A stretch of DNA of 64,000 bases from Mycobacterium sp. ITM-2016-00317. Its GTDB lineage: Bacteria; Actinomycetota; Actinomycetes; Mycobacteriales; Mycobacteriaceae. Below, piece after piece: positions 16,511 to 25,907 of the stretch. The notes under the pieces are model-generated. The model had not been told where the DNA came from. It ran no database searches and saw only the letters and a program-made list of their open reading frames with translations. Numbering within the stretch: position 1 is the stretch's first letter; every line of letters starts with the position of its first letter. The translations under genes and the position numbers were made by a program. Location of the stretch: positions 5,084,001 to 5,148,000 of the forward strand of contig NZ_CP134399.1 of assembly GCF_002968295.1 (NCBI RefSeq), given 5' to 3'.

Positions 16511-18204
16511 CACACCTGCTTCGGCGCCAACATCAGATCCACCCAGTTCTCCGCTGGCGCCAGCTTGTCGGAACCGGGCGCGTACACACCGACCCCACCT
16601 GCCGGGTCGACGAACTTGCCGTTGTGATCGTAGGTGGCCACCGATGTGGAGCTGGCCAAGGGGGCCTCGGCCGGCGCAGGCGCGGGAACGGGCGCCGGAG
16701 CAGGCACAGGTGCGGGAGCGGGCGCGGGTGGCGCCAGCGGCGGACGGCCGTACGGCGGCACCACCTGGTCCGGCGGCGAGAAGTACGGCCACGGCGCCGG
16801 CTGCGGACCCTGCTCGTTCGGCGGTACCGGCAGCGGGAACGGCGCGTGCGGCGCCGGTCCGGGACCGGGGGTGACTCCCGGCGGCAACTGCACCGACGGG
16901 GGACCCGGGTCGGGATCGACCTGCGGCGGGATGTTCGGGAACTTGTTGGGCGGCAGGATGTTACGGCCGTCCCCGATCGGGGTGCCGGCCGGGACCGGGG
17001 GCCCGCGCCACGGGTTGCTGCCGATCGGCACATAGCCGCGGGGGTCGCGGCAGAGCTGCACGGTGGGCGCCCGCTTGCCCGGGAACTCCTGGCACGGGTA
17101 GTTGCGCGCACCGCGCACCACGCTCGGGTCGTTCTGCGGGACCTTGCAGTACAGGTCGGTGGGCAGATCCCGAAGCGTGGTGTCCGCCGGCGACCGGATC
17201 TGGGTCGCCGGGATGAACCCGGTCGCGCACGGTGGCGGATCCTGCAGGTGGATCTTGAAGTCGAGCTTGCCGCCCTCGTCGCTGGGCACGCCGCCGGCCA
17301 CGGTGTTCAGTGCGGCCATCAGCGCCGGGAACACCACCAGCGAGTGCTCGATCGACTTGTGGTAGATCACGCCGATCCGGCCGATGTTGGCGAGGTTGGC
17401 AGCCAGCATCGGGAACGACGGCCGGATCCCGTCGAACGTCTCGTTGGCCACGGTCGCCGTGCCGGGGACAGTCTGCAGCGTGGTCCGCAGCTGCGGATCT
17501 GCGGCGGCCACCTCGGTGGTCAACCGGCCCAGCGACTCGGCCAACGACCGGATGTCGTCCCCGCTGCGGATCTGCGCTTCCAGGAACGGACCGGCCTGGT
17601 CGATGAGTTGGGTGGTCTGCGGGATGTTGGCGTTGGCCTCGTCGACCAGCAGCCGGGACGACTGGATCAGCCGGGCCAGCTCGGGGCCTGCGCCGTTGAA
17701 CGCCTTGAACGCCTCGCGCAACAGGTCCTGCAACCGGCTGTTGCTCACGCTGCGGACCAGTGTGTCGGCCTCGGCCAGCAGTCCGGCGACGTCCTGCCCG
17801 ATGGCGGTGCGGTCCACGCCGATGTCGGAGCCCTCGCGCAGCATCGCCCCGGACGCGTCCGCCGGCGGCACCAGGTCGACGTACTGCTCGCCGATCGCAG
17901 AAACGCTCTTGACCGTCGCGGTCACGTTCTCCGGAACCGGTGTGCCGCTGTTCAACTGCATGTGCGCGACGACGCCGGTGTCGGACAGGCCGACCGATCG
18001 CACGTGGCCGACGGTGACGCCGCGGTAGGTCACGTTCGCGTTCTCGTACAGGCCGCCGGCGGCGACGAAATTGGCGGTCACGTTGTAGGCGCCGATCCCG
18101 ACCGCGGCAGGCACGTGAAGGTAGAACAGCGCCACCGCACCGACACTGAGCACGGTGACGATCGAGAAGATCGTGAGTTGCAGGCGCGTCAGACGATCGA
18201 GCAT
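16510..18204 (-). CDS. mce4F: Mce family protein Mce4F
   Basis: 564 residues. N-terminal transmembrane helix (10-30), MlaD/MCE domain (about 37-115, with YRGVTVGHV), a long helical region, then a proline/alanine-rich tail (about 395-520) that includes several copies of APVPAPAP before a conserved-looking end. Mce4A-F form a periplasm-spanning hexameric conduit that passes cholesterol to the YrbE4 permease. Sixth Mce subunit; overlaps both neighbours by 1 bp. The long tail may cross the cell envelope or reach peptidoglycan. Confidence 0.92.
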   Translation of the reverse strand: MLDRLTRLQLTIFSIVTVLSVGAVALFYLHVPAAVGIGAYNVTANFVAAGGLYENANVTYRGVTVGHVRSVGLSDTGVVAHMQLNSGTPVPENVTATVKSVSAIGEQYVDLVPPADASGAMLREGSDIGVDRTAIGQDVAGLLAEADTLVRSVSNSRLQDLLREAFKAFNGAGPELARLIQSSRLLVDEANANIPQTTQLIDQAGPFLEAQIRSGDDIRSLAESLGRLTTEVAAADPQLRTTLQTVPGTATVANETFDGIRPSFPMLAANLANIGRIGVIYHKSIEHSLVVFPALMAALNTVAGGVPSDEGGKLDFKIHLQDPPPCATGFIPATQIRSPADTTLRDLPTDLYCKVPQNDPSVVRGARNYPCQEFPGKRAPTVQLCRDPRGYVPIGSNPWRGPPVPAGTPIGDGRNILPPNKFPNIPPQVDPDPGPPSVQLPPGVTPGPGPAPHAPFPLPVPPNEQGPQPAPWPYFSPPDQVVPPYGRPPLAPPAPAPAPVPAPAPVPAPAPAEAPLASSTSVATYDHNGKFVDPAGGVGVYAPGSDKLAPAENWVDLMLAPKQV

Positions 18205-19358
18205 TACGGCGCCCCCTCGTGCTGTGTCGCCGTGCCCGGCGGGATCTTGAACGGATCCGCGGCCTGACCGGAGAGGTTGGCCATCGAGCCGGTGAGGAAG
18301 TCGGGCGGGTTGACGACCTCGCTGATGCGCTTCATGTTCGGATCCAGCCCCAGCGAGGTGGTGAAGATCGACTCACCGACGCGGCGCAGCGTCAGGTCGA
18401 AGGTCGTGTACACGTTCAGGTAGTCCCCGCGCACGGCGTTGCGCAGGTACTTGTAGTGGAACGGGAACGTCGGGAGCAGTTCCAGATCCTTGATCAGGTA
18501 GTCGACGTGGTCGTTGAGTTCCTTGATGACCGGGAAGGCATCCTTGAGGTCCGCGGTGAAATCGTCCTTGGTCTCCTGCAGCACCCGCGACGCGACGGTC
18601 GCGAAGCTGCGCAGCGCGGTGAACGCGTCGACGATCTGGGCGCGGTTGTCGTTGAGCACCGTGAGCGCCTCGGGCAGCGTGTCCAGCGTCCGGCCCAGAC
18701 TGTCCTTGCTACGGGCCAGGATCCCGGCGAACCGGTCCAGCCCCTCGACCGCGGCGATGATGTCGGCGGTCTGCCGGTCCAGCGACGCGGTCAGTTCGGC
18801 AAGCCTGGGCAGCAGACCCGCGAAGGTGCCCGACCGGCCCGCCACCGCGTTGTAGGTCTCGTCGGTGATGTCTTGCAGCGCACCGAGATTACCCTTGTTG
18901 ACCACCATGCCGAGCGACGACAGCACCTGTTCGGTGGTGGGGTAGCTGCCGGTGCGGTAGATCGGGATCTCGCCGCCCTCGGCCAGCGTGCCGGTGCCGT
19001 CCTCCGGCGCGGTCAGCTCGATGTGCTGGGAACCGAGCAGCGAGGTCTGCGCAACCTTCGCCGTCGCGTTGGCCGGCAGCGTCACGCCGCCGTCGAGGGA
19101 CACGGTGAGCTTGGCGTAGAAGGTGCCGTCGGGCCGCTGCACCGCCTCCACCCCCGACACACTGCCGACGGTCACGTCGTCGACCATCACCGGCGAGTTC
19201 TGCGGCAGCGTCGAGACGTCGGGCAGCTGCACCGAGATCGTGTACGAACCCGCGCCGTGTCCGGCGGTGCCGGGCATGTTCAGCGAGTTCAGCCCCCCGA
19301 ACTGGCAACCGGCCAGCAGCAGCGTGACTGACGAGAGCCCCAGTGCGCGGCGGATCAT
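18204..19358 (-). CDS. mce4E: Mce family lipoprotein Mce4E (LprN-like)
   Basis: 384 residues from ATG 19358, which overlaps the mce4D TGA (ATGA); the longer frame to 19529 lies inside mce4D. Signal peptide with lipobox LLAGC places a diacylglyceryl cysteine at about residue 17, matching the lipoprotein subunit found at the fifth position of every mce operon. MCE domain at about 38-120 (VMVDDVTVGSVSGVE). Part of the cholesterol-import complex. Confidence 0.92.
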   Translation of the reverse strand: MIRRALGLSSVTLLLAGCQFGGLNSLNMPGTAGHGAGSYTISVQLPDVSTLPQNSPVMVDDVTVGSVSGVEAVQRPDGTFYAKLTVSLDGGVTLPANATAKVAQTSLLGSQHIELTAPEDGTGTLAEGGEIPIYRTGSYPTTEQVLSSLGMVVNKGNLGALQDITDETYNAVAGRSGTFAGLLPRLAELTASLDRQTADIIAAVEGLDRFAGILARSKDSLGRTLDTLPEALTVLNDNRAQIVDAFTALRSFATVASRVLQETKDDFTADLKDAFPVIKELNDHVDYLIKDLELLPTFPFHYKYLRNAVRGDYLNVYTTFDLTLRRVGESIFTTSLGLDPNMKRISEVVNPPDFLTGSMANLSGQAADPFKIPPGTATQHEGAP

Positions 19359-20734
19359 CGGCCCGCCTCCGCGGGTGCGGGTGCGGCGGGCCCGGTCGGC
19401 GCCGGTCCCGTCGTGGGACCGCCGGCGTGCGACGTCGACGCCTCCGGCCCCTCGGCGGGAACCAGCAGCGAGGTCAGGTCGGCGTCGGGCGCCACCGTCG
19501 GCGGGGTCACGCCGGGGGCGTTCTGCCACTGCAGGTACGGCACCGGCGTCTCCGCCTTGGCCTCGGTGGCCGGTGTGTCGTAGATGATCTGCCCCTTGTA
19601 GGCGGTGATGCTGTTGATCGGATGGAACAGCAGCGGCGGGTAGTTCATGGTGATTCGCTTGAACACCGGCCCCATCCGCTGGCGGCAGATCTCGGCGCGC
19701 TTGTAGTTGTCCGGGGTGGCCGCGGCGTCGAAGGTGCCACCGCAGATGAACTGCACCGGGTTGCCGAAGTTCGGCAGTGTCAGCAGCCCGCCGACCGTGC
19801 CCTGGGCGGGGTTGTAGATGTTGTAGAAGTTGCTCAGCCCGTTCGGCGCGATGTGCAGGATCTGCTCGATGTCGTCGCTGTGCTCGGTCAGCAGGTTGGT
19901 GAAGTCGGTCAGCCGGTTGACCTGACCGATCAGCGCGTCGTTGCTCTCCCCCAGGAAGCCCCGCACGTCGGAGAGCGCCTGGTTCAGGGTGCCCAGCGTC
20001 AGATCGAGGTCGGTGGTGGCGTCGGCGAGCACCTGTGACACCGACGCGACGTGGTTGGAGAACTGCACGATCTGCTCGTTGCTGTTCGACAGCGCGTCGA
20101 CCAGCACCTGCAGATTGCGGATGGTGCCGAACAGGTCGGTGCGCGAATCTCCGAGCCGCCCCGCGGTCTGCGACAGCTCACGCAGTGCCCGCCGGAAGGT
20201 GTCGCCGTTGCCGTCGAACGTGTCGGCGGCCTGGTTGACGAACGCGGTGAGCGGGCCCTGCACCGATCCCTGCTGCGGGCCGAGCTGGGTACTGAGCTGG
20301 GTCAGCTGTTCCTTGACCTCGTCCCATTCGACCGGCACCGCGGTGCGGTCCAGCCCGATCTCGCCACCGTCGGGCAGTTCGCTGCCGCCCGTGTAGGCGG
20401 GCGCGAGCTGAACGAACCTGGCCGACACCAGGTTCGGCGAGATCACCAGCGCCTTCGCCTCGGCCGGGATCTTGACACCCTTGTCGATGGTCATCGTGAT
20501 CTTCACGTCGCCGGCGCGGGGCTCGATCGAATCGATCTTGCCGATCGGGACACCGACCACCCGGACGTCGTCGCCCGGGTACAGGCCGACCGCGGAGGTG
20601 AAGTACGCGATCACCTTCTGCCCGGTGCGGTTGGGCCACACCAGGTACGCCCCGACGATCAGCGTCGCGACCAGCACGCAGATCAGCGCGGTTCGCATCC
20701 AGCGGCTCCGCTGCACTGTGTTCCCTTGCGTCAT
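19355..20734 (-). CDS. mce4D: Mce family protein Mce4D
   Basis: 459 residues. Transmembrane helix at 13-33, MCE domain about 38-118 (VRVVGVPIGKIDSIEP), long amphipathic helical stretch, and a Pro/Ala-rich C-terminus. Start ATG 20734 overlaps the mce4C stop by 4 bp. Subunit of the Mce4 sterol importer. Confidence 0.92.
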   Translation of the reverse strand: MTQGNTVQRSRWMRTALICVLVATLIVGAYLVWPNRTGQKVIAYFTSAVGLYPGDDVRVVGVPIGKIDSIEPRAGDVKITMTIDKGVKIPAEAKALVISPNLVSARFVQLAPAYTGGSELPDGGEIGLDRTAVPVEWDEVKEQLTQLSTQLGPQQGSVQGPLTAFVNQAADTFDGNGDTFRRALRELSQTAGRLGDSRTDLFGTIRNLQVLVDALSNSNEQIVQFSNHVASVSQVLADATTDLDLTLGTLNQALSDVRGFLGESNDALIGQVNRLTDFTNLLTEHSDDIEQILHIAPNGLSNFYNIYNPAQGTVGGLLTLPNFGNPVQFICGGTFDAAATPDNYKRAEICRQRMGPVFKRITMNYPPLLFHPINSITAYKGQIIYDTPATEAKAETPVPYLQWQNAPGVTPPTVAPDADLTSLLVPAEGPEASTSHAGGPTTGPAPTGPAAPAPAEAGR

Positions 20735-21798
20735 GGCGACTTCGGCCTGATGATCATCCGCTCCGAGATGTAGCCGCGGAGCATGTCGGACAGACTGTCG
20801 GGCAGCTTGCCCGGCTGGAAGTAGGTATCGAGCAGTACCTCGGCGATCGGCGCGGGCGGCAGACCGTAGAGGTTGATCTGGAATCCCGGCCCGGAGCCGA
20901 CGACCTCGCCCAGCGCGGTCGCATACGGGGGCAGCCGCTTGAGGGCCTCGCCGATGTGTTCGCGGCGCTCGAGCAGGTTGTCCAGCACCAGGTTCAGCTT
21001 CTCCAGGGCGGGCTTGAACTCCCGGCGGTTGTCGGCGACGAAACCGGACAACTGGGTGGCGAGGTCGTCGATGCCGGCGATCAGGTTGCTCAGCGCCTGG
21101 CGTCGCTCGTCGAGCGCGGCGAACAGCAGGTTGCCGTCGGTGATCAGCTGATTGACCTGACCGGCGCGCTGCGCCAGCGTGTCCGACACGTTCTTCGCGT
21201 GTGCCAGAAGCTGATCCAGCGCTTCATCGCGGGCATTGAGGCTGCGGGACAGGTTCGTTACGCCGTCGAGCGCGCTGCGCAGTTGCGGCGTGGCGTCGCG
21301 CAACGAATCCGTCAGTGTCTGCAGCGCGGTCTCGAACCTCGGCTTGTCCAGTGCGCTGACGTTCTGCCCGAGGTCCTGCAGGGCGGTGTTGAGGGTGTAC
21401 GCGGTGGTGGTGCGCCCCAACGGGATCACCGTCGACTCGCCGCCGCCCTTGGGCGTGATCGCCAGTGACTTCTCGCCGAGCACGGTGTCGGTCTTGATCG
21501 CGACCAGCGACTGGTCCCCGACCTTCACCCCGCGGTCGACGGTGAACGTGATCTTGGCGGCGTCGCCGGCCAGTTCGACGGCACTGACCTTGCCGACCGC
21601 GATGCCCGAGATGTTGACGTCGTTGCCCGGCAGGATGCCGCCGGCGTCGGCGAAGTACGCCTCGTACGGCTTGCCCTGCGGGAAGAACGGCAGCGTGGAG
21701 TACCCGAAGGACACCAGCACCAGGCATGTGACCAGGACGATGCCGAAGATCCCGGTGCGCAACGGGTTCGAGTCTTCTGACCTACTCAACCTCGGCAC
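20731..21798 (-). CDS. mce4C: Mce family protein Mce4C
   Basis: 355 residues from GTG 21798; overlaps the end of mce4B by 17 bp and the start of mce4D by 4 bp. Transmembrane helix about 13-35, MCE domain about 40-120 (VNISGIAVGKVSAVEL), then a helical domain. No long proline tail, unlike Mce4D and Mce4F. Subunit of the Mce4 importer. Confidence 0.92.
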   Translation of the reverse strand: MPRLSRSEDSNPLRTGIFGIVLVTCLVLVSFGYSTLPFFPQGKPYEAYFADAGGILPGNDVNISGIAVGKVSAVELAGDAAKITFTVDRGVKVGDQSLVAIKTDTVLGEKSLAITPKGGGESTVIPLGRTTTAYTLNTALQDLGQNVSALDKPRFETALQTLTDSLRDATPQLRSALDGVTNLSRSLNARDEALDQLLAHAKNVSDTLAQRAGQVNQLITDGNLLFAALDERRQALSNLIAGIDDLATQLSGFVADNRREFKPALEKLNLVLDNLLERREHIGEALKRLPPYATALGEVVGSGPGFQINLYGLPPAPIAEVLLDTYFQPGKLPDSLSDMLRGYISERMIIRPKSP

Positions 21799-22813
21799 AC
21801 CTCCCCTTACTCGGATCCGGTGGTCCGCCGAACGGGACCAGGATGTCGCTGCCCGCCGGGCCGTTGATCTTCAGCCGGGTCGAGCAGTAGAAGATGTTGA
21901 AGAACGAGCCGTAGGCGCCAAGGGCGTTGAGTCGCAGATAGTTCTCGGCGAGCGGCTCGATGACCTTGTTGACGTCGGCCTTGCGCTCGTCGAACCGCTG
22001 GGCGAACGGCCGGACGTTCTCGATCACGCCCTGGATCGGCCTGCGGGTCTCCTCGAGCATCTCGGTCAGGTCGGTCTCGGCCGACGCCAGTGGCCCGATG
22101 GCCCCGGCGATCGGATCCCGGCCCTCGGCCAGCCCGGTGATGAGTTTCTGCAACTGGTCGACACTGACGTTGAACTGGGCGCCCTTCTCGTCGACGGTGC
22201 CCAGCACGGTGTTCAGGTTCGTGATCACATCGCCGATGAGCTGATCGCGCGCGGCGAGGGTCTGGGTGAACGCACTGGTGTTGGCCAGCATCGCCGACAA
22301 CGCCCCGCCCTCGCCCTGCAGCAATTCGATGACGGCGTTGCTGATCTCGGTGACCTTGGTGCCGTCCAGACCCTTGAGCACCGGCCGCAGACCGCCCAGC
22401 AGCGCGTCCAGGTCCAGCGCCGGTTCGGTGTTGGTGATCATGCCGCCCTTGGGCAGCTTGACCAGATCCCCGGGGCCCGAGGTGATCTCCAGGTACCGGT
22501 CGCCGACGAGGTTCTCGTAGCGGACCACGGCCTTGGTCGAGGTGTACAGCTGATACCGGTCGTTGACGCTGAACGCCACGTCGACGGTGTTGTCCGGGTT
22601 GAGCTTGACGCCTTCGACGGTGCCGACCGGGACGCCGGCGATGCGGACGTCCTGTCCGGCCTCCAGCCGTGACGCGTCGGCGAACGTCGCGTGGTACTTC
22701 TCCTCCGAGGCGAACCTGAACTCACCGAAGACGACCACGAGCATCGCCGCGACCAGGAGCATCGCGACGGTGAAGATGCTGACGCTGACGAGCGTCTTGT
22801 TGTCCCGGTTCAC
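21782..22813 (-). CDS. mce4B: Mce family protein Mce4B
   Basis: 343 residues from GTG 22813, sharing one base with the mce4A TAG stop. Transmembrane helix about 9-30, MCE domain about 35-118 (VRIAGVPVGTVEGVKL), helical domain with conserved FFNIFYCSTRLKI near the C-terminus. Subunit of the Mce4 importer. Confidence 0.92.
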   Translation of the reverse strand: MNRDNKTLVSVSIFTVAMLLVAAMLVVVFGEFRFASEEKYHATFADASRLEAGQDVRIAGVPVGTVEGVKLNPDNTVDVAFSVNDRYQLYTSTKAVVRYENLVGDRYLEITSGPGDLVKLPKGGMITNTEPALDLDALLGGLRPVLKGLDGTKVTEISNAVIELLQGEGGALSAMLANTSAFTQTLAARDQLIGDVITNLNTVLGTVDEKGAQFNVSVDQLQKLITGLAEGRDPIAGAIGPLASAETDLTEMLEETRRPIQGVIENVRPFAQRFDERKADVNKVIEPLAENYLRLNALGAYGSFFNIFYCSTRLKINGPAGSDILVPFGGPPDPSKGRCAEVE

Positions 22814-24015
22814 TAGTAGTCGTCCCTTTCCGCGTAGGCGCCGTTGAACAGGAACTGCAGCGTCGACGGTGCGTCGAACTGCAACTCGGTGTTCGGCTGA
22901 TACGGGACGTAGGCGTTGTCGGTGACCAGGAACGGTGTGTGGTACCAGGACCCGCCGTACTGCTTGCTCGGAACGTCGGGCAGGCCACGGCAGTTCGGGC
23001 CGCCGGAGGCGTTGACGATCGGCAGGCTCTCCGGATACGTGTAGGCCGGTGAACCGGGCAGGAAGTTCGACGACACGAACAGGCCCGGCCGGATTCCGCC
23101 GATGATGGGGGCGAACCGGTCGGTCGCGGCGGCCGTGCCCTTGAGTGTGCAGCCGAACACCGGCGAGTATTCGGCGGCCACCTTCAGCGGGGCGCGCAAC
23201 CGCTGCACCGTGGCGATGTAGTCGTCGGCGGCGGGCTCGAAGGTCGCCGTGCCGTTGTTGGCCAGCCCGGTCGCCGCCAGCAGCGCCGTGTTCAGGTTGT
23301 CCTGTTCGTCGACGATCGTCTTGCTGATCGCCGGCGCGTTCTCCAGGATCCGGACCAGGTCCGGGCCTGCGTCGCCGTAGATGTCGGCGACCGCCGCGGT
23401 GCGGCGCAGATCCTCGTGCAGCGCGGGAAGTTTCGGGTTCATCTGCTCCAGGTAGGAGTTCAGCCCGGACAGCAGGGCGCCGACGTCGTCGCCGTTGCCA
23501 CGCAACCCTTCACCGAGCGCCGACAGCGCGGCGTTGAGGTTGATCGGGTCGATCTTGCCCAGCAGGTCGGTCAGCGTCTGGAACAGCGTGTTGACCTCCA
23601 GCTGCACGCTGTCGGCCTTGACCTCGGCGCCGGGGCGCAGCGACTGGCTGTCCGGATACTCGGGGGCCAGAAACTCGACGCCCTTGGCGCCGAAGATCGT
23701 GGTGCCGCCGATGCGCACGGGGGCGTCGGCGGGGATGTAGCGCATGTCCTTGCGGTTGATGGCCAGCGTGAGCTTGGCTCCGTCGCCGGCGTATTCGATC
23801 GACTCCACCTTGCCGACCTGGATTCCGCGGTACTTGACCTTGGCGTCGATGTCCATCACCAGACCGGCCCGCGGCGAGAGCACGGTCACCTTGTCGGTCG
23901 GGGTGAACGCCGCGGTGTAGGACAGGTAGGTGAAGACGACAGCGAGCAGCACCAGCACAGCGAGGATCGCTGCAGCGATCCTCACGTGGCTGCGCTTGGC
24001 GTCACCGTCGGCCAT
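22813..24015 (-). CDS. mce4A: Mce family protein Mce4A
   Basis: 400 residues from ATG 24015, with AGGAAA upstream and 12 bp after yrbE4B. Transmembrane helix about 12-34, MCE domain about 40-120 (KYRGIQVGKVESIEY), helical region and the C-terminal Mce4-type domain with paired cysteines. Mce4A is the first-position Mce subunit of the cholesterol importer in mycobacteria. Confidence 0.93.
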   Translation of the reverse strand: MADGDAKRSHVRIAAAILAVLVLLAVVFTYLSYTAAFTPTDKVTVLSPRAGLVMDIDAKVKYRGIQVGKVESIEYAGDGAKLTLAINRKDMRYIPADAPVRIGGTTIFGAKGVEFLAPEYPDSQSLRPGAEVKADSVQLEVNTLFQTLTDLLGKIDPINLNAALSALGEGLRGNGDDVGALLSGLNSYLEQMNPKLPALHEDLRRTAAVADIYGDAGPDLVRILENAPAISKTIVDEQDNLNTALLAATGLANNGTATFEPAADDYIATVQRLRAPLKVAAEYSPVFGCTLKGTAAATDRFAPIIGGIRPGLFVSSNFLPGSPAYTYPESLPIVNASGGPNCRGLPDVPSKQYGGSWYHTPFLVTDNAYVPYQPNTELQFDAPSTLQFLFNGAYAERDDY

Positions 24016-24027
24016 CGATTTCCTGCC

Positions 24028-24870
24028 TTACCCGGAGAGGTTGAAGTTGCCGGACGCGCCGTAGACGGCGAGTGAGATCAACAGGACGATCGTCACGACG
24101 ACGATCAGCGACGTGCGCACCGCCTGGCCCACGGCGATACCCACACCGACCGGCCCGCCCGAGGCGTTGTAGCCGTAATAGGTGTGCACGAGCATCACCG
24201 CGATCGCCATCACGATCGCCTGCAGGAACGACCAGAGCAGATCGGTCGGGATCAGGAACGTGTTGAAGTAGTGGTCGTACAGACCCGCGGACTGGCCGTT
24301 GATGTAGACGGTGGTGAACCGCGCGGCGAAGAACGCCGCCAGCACCGACAGCGCGTAGAGGGGCACGATCGCGATCAGGCCGGCGATCAGCCTGGTGGAC
24401 ACCAGATACGAGATCGAGTGCACGGCCATCGATTCGACCGCATCGATCTCCTCGGCGACCCGCATGGCGCCCAGCTGTGCGGTGGCACCCGCGCCGATGG
24501 TGGCCGCCAGCGCGATGCCGGCGATCACCGGCGCCACGATGCGCACGTTCAGGAACGCCGAGAGGAACCCGGTGAGCGCCTCGATGCCGATGTTGCCCAG
24601 CGACGAGTACCCCTGCACGGCGATCACGCCGCCGGAGGCCAGCGTCATGAATGCCGCGACCCCCACGGTCCCGCCGATCATCACCAGAGCGCCGGTGCCC
24701 ATCGACATCTCGGCGATGAGCCGGATCGTCTCCTTGCGGTACCGGGTCACCGCGTTCGGGACGTAGCGGAACGTCTCGCCGTAGAAGAGCGCCTGCTCGC
24801 CGACGGTGTCCACGACGCGTGGCACCACGCGGAGCATTCTGCGGAGGCGGATGGTGGCGTCGTAGCTCAC
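24028..24870 (-). CDS. yrbE4B: Mce permease subunit YrbE4B
   Basis: 280 residues from GTG 24870, overlapping the yrbE4A TGA (GTGA); longer frames upstream lie inside yrbE4A. MlaE-type permease: multiple hydrophobic helices and the conserved AEEIDAVESMAVHSISYLV loop that couples to the Mce ATPase (MceG, encoded elsewhere). Inner-membrane half of the Mce4 transporter. Confidence 0.92.
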   Translation of the reverse strand: MSYDATIRLRRMLRVVPRVVDTVGEQALFYGETFRYVPNAVTRYRKETIRLIAEMSMGTGALVMIGGTVGVAAFMTLASGGVIAVQGYSSLGNIGIEALTGFLSAFLNVRIVAPVIAGIALAATIGAGATAQLGAMRVAEEIDAVESMAVHSISYLVSTRLIAGLIAIVPLYALSVLAAFFAARFTTVYINGQSAGLYDHYFNTFLIPTDLLWSFLQAIVMAIAVMLVHTYYGYNASGGPVGVGIAVGQAVRTSLIVVVTIVLLISLAVYGASGNFNLSG

Positions 24871-25675
24871 AGCACCCTCACCCCGACCGCCGTCAAGATC
24901 ACGTTGATGACGAACAGGCAGATGAACGCGTAGACCACGGTCTCGTTGACCGCGTTGCCGACGCCTTTCGGGCCGCCCTTGACGGTCAGCCCGCGGTAGC
25001 AGCCGACCAGCCCGGCGACCAGGCCGAACAACAGCGCCTTGATCTCGGCGAGAATCAGCTCGGGCAGTCCGGTCAGCACCGTCAGCCCGTTGATGAACGA
25101 TCCGGGGTTGACGCCCTGCAGGAACACCGAGAACACGTATCCGCCGGACAGCCCGATCAGGCAGACCAGCCCGTTGAGCAACAGCGCAACGAAGGTGGAC
25201 GCCAGCACGCGCGGCACGACCAGGCGCTGGATCGGGTCGATGCCCAGCACGCGCATCGCGTCGATCTCCTCGCGGATGGTGCGCGCACCGAGGTCGGCGC
25301 AGATCGCGGTGGCGCCCGCGCCGGCGACCACGAGCACCGTGACGACGGGGCCGAGCTGGGTGATGGTGCCGAACGCGGTGCCGGCCCCGGAGAGGTCCGC
25401 GGCGCCGATCTCGCGCAGCAGGATGTTCAGCGTGAACGCCACCAGCACGGTGAACGGGATGGCGACCAGCAGTGTCGGCACCAACGAGACGCGCGCGATC
25501 ATCCACGTCTGCTCGAGGAACTCGCGGAACTGGAAGGGCGGCGGAAGGTCTTGGCGAACGTCTCCAAGGACATCTCGACGAACCCGCCCACGGCCCGCGC
25601 CGGCGCCGCAAGCTGTTCGATCAACCTCGGCTCCGTTCTCGGGACGTGGGATTCGGGAGGAACGACGGTCGGCAT
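24867..25675 (-). CDS. yrbE4A: Mce permease subunit YrbE4A, apparent frameshift near N-terminus
   Basis: The main frame 24867-25502 encodes 211 residues beginning MIARVSLVPTLL and carries the MlaE permease core, including the REEIDAMRVLGIDPIQRLV coupling loop. Family members have about 40-55 more N-terminal residues. These are present upstream in another frame: from ATG 25675 or TTG 25624, IEQLAAPARAVGGFVEMS through TFRRP. The frames join if one C is added to the CCC run at 25536-25538 (plus-strand GGG), giving TFRRPFQFREFLEQTW. So the gene as written is broken, or the sequence lacks one base in a homopolymer. First gene of the operon. Confidence 0.85.
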
Positions 25676-25774
25676 CGTGTGGCGAATTTTGCTGCGCTGG
25701 GAGCCGACGTCGTGTTCCGATCCCTGGGATCAGCGCTACTTCTGACGGTTCTTAGTGGGCCGGATCATAGTAAC

Positions 25775-25788
25775 TAGAACATGTTCGC
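25775..25788. promoter_or_regulatory. KstR-type site TAGAACATGTTCGC (one mismatch)
   Basis: Matches TnnAACnnGTTnnA except for the last base. It lies 100 bp upstream of the likely yrbE4A start and pairs with a perfect site 76 bp further upstream. Probably part of the mce4 control region. Confidence 0.6.
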
Positions 25789-25863
25789 AGTGTCAAAGAA
25801 CGGCAAATACCGTCACGTTCCCAATATTTACGCAGCTCAAGGCTATTGTGACACAGCTCATCC

Positions 25864-25877
25864 TAGAACGTGTTCTA
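25864..25877. promoter_or_regulatory. KstR operator TAGAACGTGTTCTA
   Basis: Perfect 14-bp palindrome for the cholesterol-responsive TetR repressor KstR. It stands between the end of the hsd4A-like gene and the mce4 operon, both on the minus strand. Known KstR control of mce4 in mycobacteria supports the assignment. The surrounding 232-bp gap holds no gene. Confidence 0.85.
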
Positions 25878-25907
25878 GTAGCGCGAAACGGCTGGCAACC
25901 GAGACCG

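Noticed and set aside
16624..16760. Repeat array on the plus strand within mce4F
   Set aside because: It is the coding sequence of the Pro/Ala tail of Mce4F read backwards, not a separate DNA repeat.
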